Shown here: positions 5,089-7,104 of the stretch, one piece after another
Layout: every line of letters starts with the position of its first letter
Position numbering within the stretch: the stretch's first letter is position 1
DNA from: JBGOUJ01 sp041477005
Lineage (GTDB): Bacteria; Acidobacteriota; Terriglobia; Bryobacterales; JACQDG01
Length of the DNA stretch: 7,104 nucleotides
Direction: 5' to 3'
Assembly: GCA_041477005.1 (NCBI GenBank)
Contig: JBGOUJ010000411.1
Location: 1 to 7,104 of the forward strand
The notes under the pieces: generated by a model
Databases searched by the model: none
What the model was told of the DNA's origin: nothing
Seen by the model: the letters and a program-made list of their open reading frames with translations, nothing else
Program-made: the position numbers and the translations under genes

Positions 5089-6224
5089 TCAGGGCGGCAG
5101 CCGGTAAAGGGCGAAATCTCGCCGCCGGAAGACCAGCGGAAACGCAAGCCCGCTGCCCGGCTTGGCAGTAATGACGTACTGGGCGCCGTACTTCCGCGCG
5201 AGCCGCGGAAAGTCATGCTCTCCAAGCCGGTCATATCCTTCCGCGAGATGGTTCGCGCAATCGGGCCAGCCGCTGCAGTGGACGCCCCCCGGACCGGTCA
5301 GATCGTCCAGCCGCCGCTTCCATTCGAGCTCGTCACTTTCAATCAGCGGCACGCACTTGAAATTCGCCACTTCGGCCCGCTCGGCGAACAGTTGGAACCC
5401 TCCGAGAAAGGGAGGCGTCAGGAAGACCGCATCCCGCGGCAGGAAGAAGGAATCAGATGGTGGGGGTGCCGCATGATGGCATGGATGTAAAGATACTCCC
5501 CGGCCGATAACGGCGACGGCCGGCCCATGTAGAGCCTCCACTGATCGAGGACCGTCGGCGCCACTGCCGCCAGGTAAACACCGCCCGCCAGCAGGATCGG
5601 CCGCAGCCCCGTCCGCCGCCACTCCACCAGCATCCCCACCCCTAGCACCAGCATAGTGAGGGCGCCGAGTTGGATATGCACCCATGTCGTTGCCGCGCAC
5701 ACCAGCGCCGCCGCTACCGGCCGGTCTTTCAGTGCCAGCCAAAAAGCCGCCAGGCACAGCGGCACTGCGGCGTCGTGCTGCACCAGGTAATTCCCCCACA
5801 ACCCGTTGCCGCCCAGCGCCTCCGTCCCCCACCGCAAGAACAGAAACAGTCCCACCCAGAAGACACGCCTATCGTTGAACAGCAGCGCAACAATCCGGTG
5901 CGCCACCCAGAACAGCAGCAGCAACGACAGAATCTGCAGCGCCAGCACCGCCGCCGGCACTGGAACCAAACGCTCCACCAGGGCCAGGAAGCGGATGGAG
6001 TTCAGATGATGTGGGACGGTGTTGACGAACCAGTCGCGGGCCAGCAGGCCGGGATCCATGAGGTGAAGGACCCAGGGAAGGAAAATGACGTGGCTCGGCT
6101 CCCCGTAGCTGTACCCTTGTTGAAAGAAGACCAATCCAGCGGCGAGAATCGGGGCGAGCCAGACTTCCACTCGCGCCTCAGGCCAAACATTCGACGATGA
6201 CCTCACTGGTCCGGCGACTGACAA
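5089..6224 (-). pseudogene. Polytopic membrane protein gene broken by a frame change
   Basis: The N-terminal part (6224-5418, 268 codons, ending in TGA) has about seven hydrophobic segments, including ones near residues 22-35, 88-115, 121-131, 153-166, 169-181, 185-200 and 209-224. It has motifs such as GNYLVQHDAAVPL (144-156), WVHIQLG (181-187) and MRHPHHLIPS (251-260). The C-terminal part continues in another frame from about 5457 to the TGA at 5091-5089. It holds a soluble domain with DAVFLTPPFLGGF, NFKCVPL, EWKRRL and LARKYGAQYVIT, which resembles the C-terminal domain of large uncharacterised membrane proteins (DUF6798-like, from memory). The halves clearly belong to one gene, yet the PHH motif runs almost directly into the soluble tail, suggesting lost membrane segments as well as a shift. 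The start is TTG 6224 with AGGA upstream, or GTG 6206. A sequencing or assembly error is possible. The intact form may be a sugar-lipid enzyme or transporter; the function is not known. Confidence 0.72.
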
Positions 6225-6238
6225 GCCGCGGGCTTATC

Positions 6239-7104
6239 CTACCTCGGAAAGTAGATGCGCGGCTCCAGGAAGGCCAGTTGATCCCGCGAAAACGTTGCCT
6301 GATCCGAGCCTGCCTCGAGCGTTGTGCCCTTGAGCGGGAGCAGCCGGAAGCGCCCCGAATGCGTTTCGAGCGCCACCCAGTCCCGGCTGGAAAACCGGCC
6401 GCCCTCGGTCGAGACCAATACGTGTGTGCGCGCGATCTCGGCATCGGAAATGCGCCGCTCGGGGTGCCGCTCCCAGAGCACCGGCCGCCCGTTCACGTTG
6501 CGCAGCTCCTCACCGACCTCCAGCGGCGCCACGCCCGTCGCCCACTCGACGAACGGATCGGCCGAGACGCTCGAGTGCAGCGTGAAATGCTGCGCCGTCC
6601 CGATCTCGAACGGCGTCCCGGCAATGACCAGGATGTCCCCCGGAGCCAGATCCTTGAGCTGCCGCAGCCGAGCTTCGAGCGCCCTGTGCTGCTCCGATTG
6701 CGGAATCCAGCACTGCCGCAGGTCAGCCACGGCGTTGAGCGAGAAGAACCCGGCCACAACGCCGCCCAGCAGCGCAGGAACCCAGCGCAGCCCGCGCCGC
6801 CCGGCAAATAGCCAACACGCCATCGCCGCCGCCAGCCCCAGGTAAGGGCTGGGGGCGTAGTGGTATCGGAATCGAGCATAGCTGAAGCTGATCCAGAGCA
6901 CTGGCGCGTAAGCAAGCAGTATCCCGGCCGCTGCAAACAGCCACACCCGGGCACGGGCACGGGCCACGTCCGGCATCTCGTTTTTCTGCCACGCCCACAC
7001 CAGCACCGCCACGACCGCCCCCACAGCGACGGCCCAGACGCTCTCGGCGCCGCCCCAGTGGACACGAAATAAAGCGTCGGAAGTGAATCCGCTCAACTGC
7101 TGCA
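6239..7104 (-). CDS. Polytopic membrane protein, C-terminal part (5' end outside window)
   Basis: The frame is open to the right edge, so the true start lies beyond 7104; 287 residues are visible. Counting from the TTG at 7096, hydrophobic segments lie at about 18-37, 51-70, 84-98 and 105-125. They are followed by a soluble tail of about 160 residues containing LAPGDILVIAG (150-160). The SYARFRYHYAPSPYLGLAAA stretch recalls the last membrane helices of PMT/GT39-like or other lipid-sugar-dependent glycosyltransferases, where an Arg/Tyr-rich loop precedes a final set of helices, but the catalytic loop would be in the missing part, so this stays tentative. The TAG at 6241-6239 is 14 bases before the likely start of the next membrane protein, so the two are probably co-transcribed. 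The tail is not visibly related to the tail of that neighbour. Confidence 0.75.
   Translation of the reverse strand, partial: QQLSGFTSDALFRVHWGGAESVWAVAVGAVVAVLVWAWQKNEMPDVARARARVWLFAAAGILLAYAPVLWISFSYARFRYHYAPSPYLGLAAAMACWLFAGRRGLRWVPALLGGVVAGFFSLNAVADLRQCWIPQSEQHRALEARLRQLKDLAPGDILVIAGTPFEIGTAQHFTLHSSVSADPFVEWATGVAPLEVGEELRNVNGRPVLWERHPERRISDAEIARTHVLVSTEGGRFSSRDWVALETHSGRFRLLPLKGTTLEAGSDQATFSRDQLAFLEPRIYFPR

Noticed and set aside
5418..5460. Programmed -1 ribosomal frameshift
   Set aside because: The codons at the junction (ATT CCT TCT TCC) do not form an X XXY YYZ heptamer, and no strong downstream stem was seen. Mutation, deletion or sequence error is more likely.
4120..5490. Long plus-strand open frame of 456 codons
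   Set aside because: It lies antisense to the TIM-barrel gene and the tail of the broken membrane gene, both of which have clear family motifs. The translation is rich in Arg, Pro, Leu and His with no domain; it is typical GC-rich shadow coding.

Overview
The window is GC-rich bacterial DNA with every convincing gene on the minus strand, so transcription runs from high to low coordinates. The gene mix suggests an Acidobacteriota-type genome, perhaps Solibacter/Bryobacter-like: a Tat-exported sugar isomerase-like protein, an exported bicupin, a NusG-like specialised antiterminator, and polytopic polysaccharide-type membrane proteins. This placement is inferred from gene style, not from a marker gene.

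Layout in transcription order. (1) 7104-6239: C-terminal part of a polytopic membrane protein that enters from outside the window. (2) 6224-5089: a second polytopic membrane protein broken by a reading-frame change near 5445; the N-terminal membrane half and the C-terminal soluble half are in different frames, and membrane segments may have been deleted between them. (3) 5043-4108: a Tat-signal TIM-barrel protein of the sugar phosphate isomerase/epimerase superfamily. (4) 4004-3060: an exported two-domain cupin in which only the second domain keeps the metal ligands. (5) 2967-2383: a UpxY/RfaH-like NusG paralogue, followed by a possible 25-codon coupled ORF. (6) 2299-1313: a GT2 polyprenyl-phosphate glycosyltransferase. 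(7) 1316-531: a SAM methyltransferase with ATGA coupling to the glycosyltransferase. (8) 530-249: a 282-base gap with an AT-rich promoter-like stretch, a 9-bp tandem repeat and several inverted repeats. (9) 248-138: a possible 36-aa ORF. (10) 132-1: the first 44 codons of a NodU/CmcH-type carbamoyltransferase, cut by the window edge.

Functional reading. The antiterminator, glycosyltransferase and methyltransferase look like a small co-transcribed set for a surface glycan or lipid-linked sugar, with the antiterminator probably aiding elongation through the genes after it. The carbamoyltransferase would begin another transcription unit, possibly for decoration of a glycan or secondary metabolite. 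The TIM-barrel and bicupin are adjacent, both exported, and may act on the same extracytoplasmic sugar-type substrate. No tRNA, rRNA, CRISPR array, insertion sequence or convincing intrinsic terminator was seen. No clearly new system is evident; the best leads are the broken membrane gene, the structured 249-352 region, the coupled mini-ORFs and the asymmetric bicupin.
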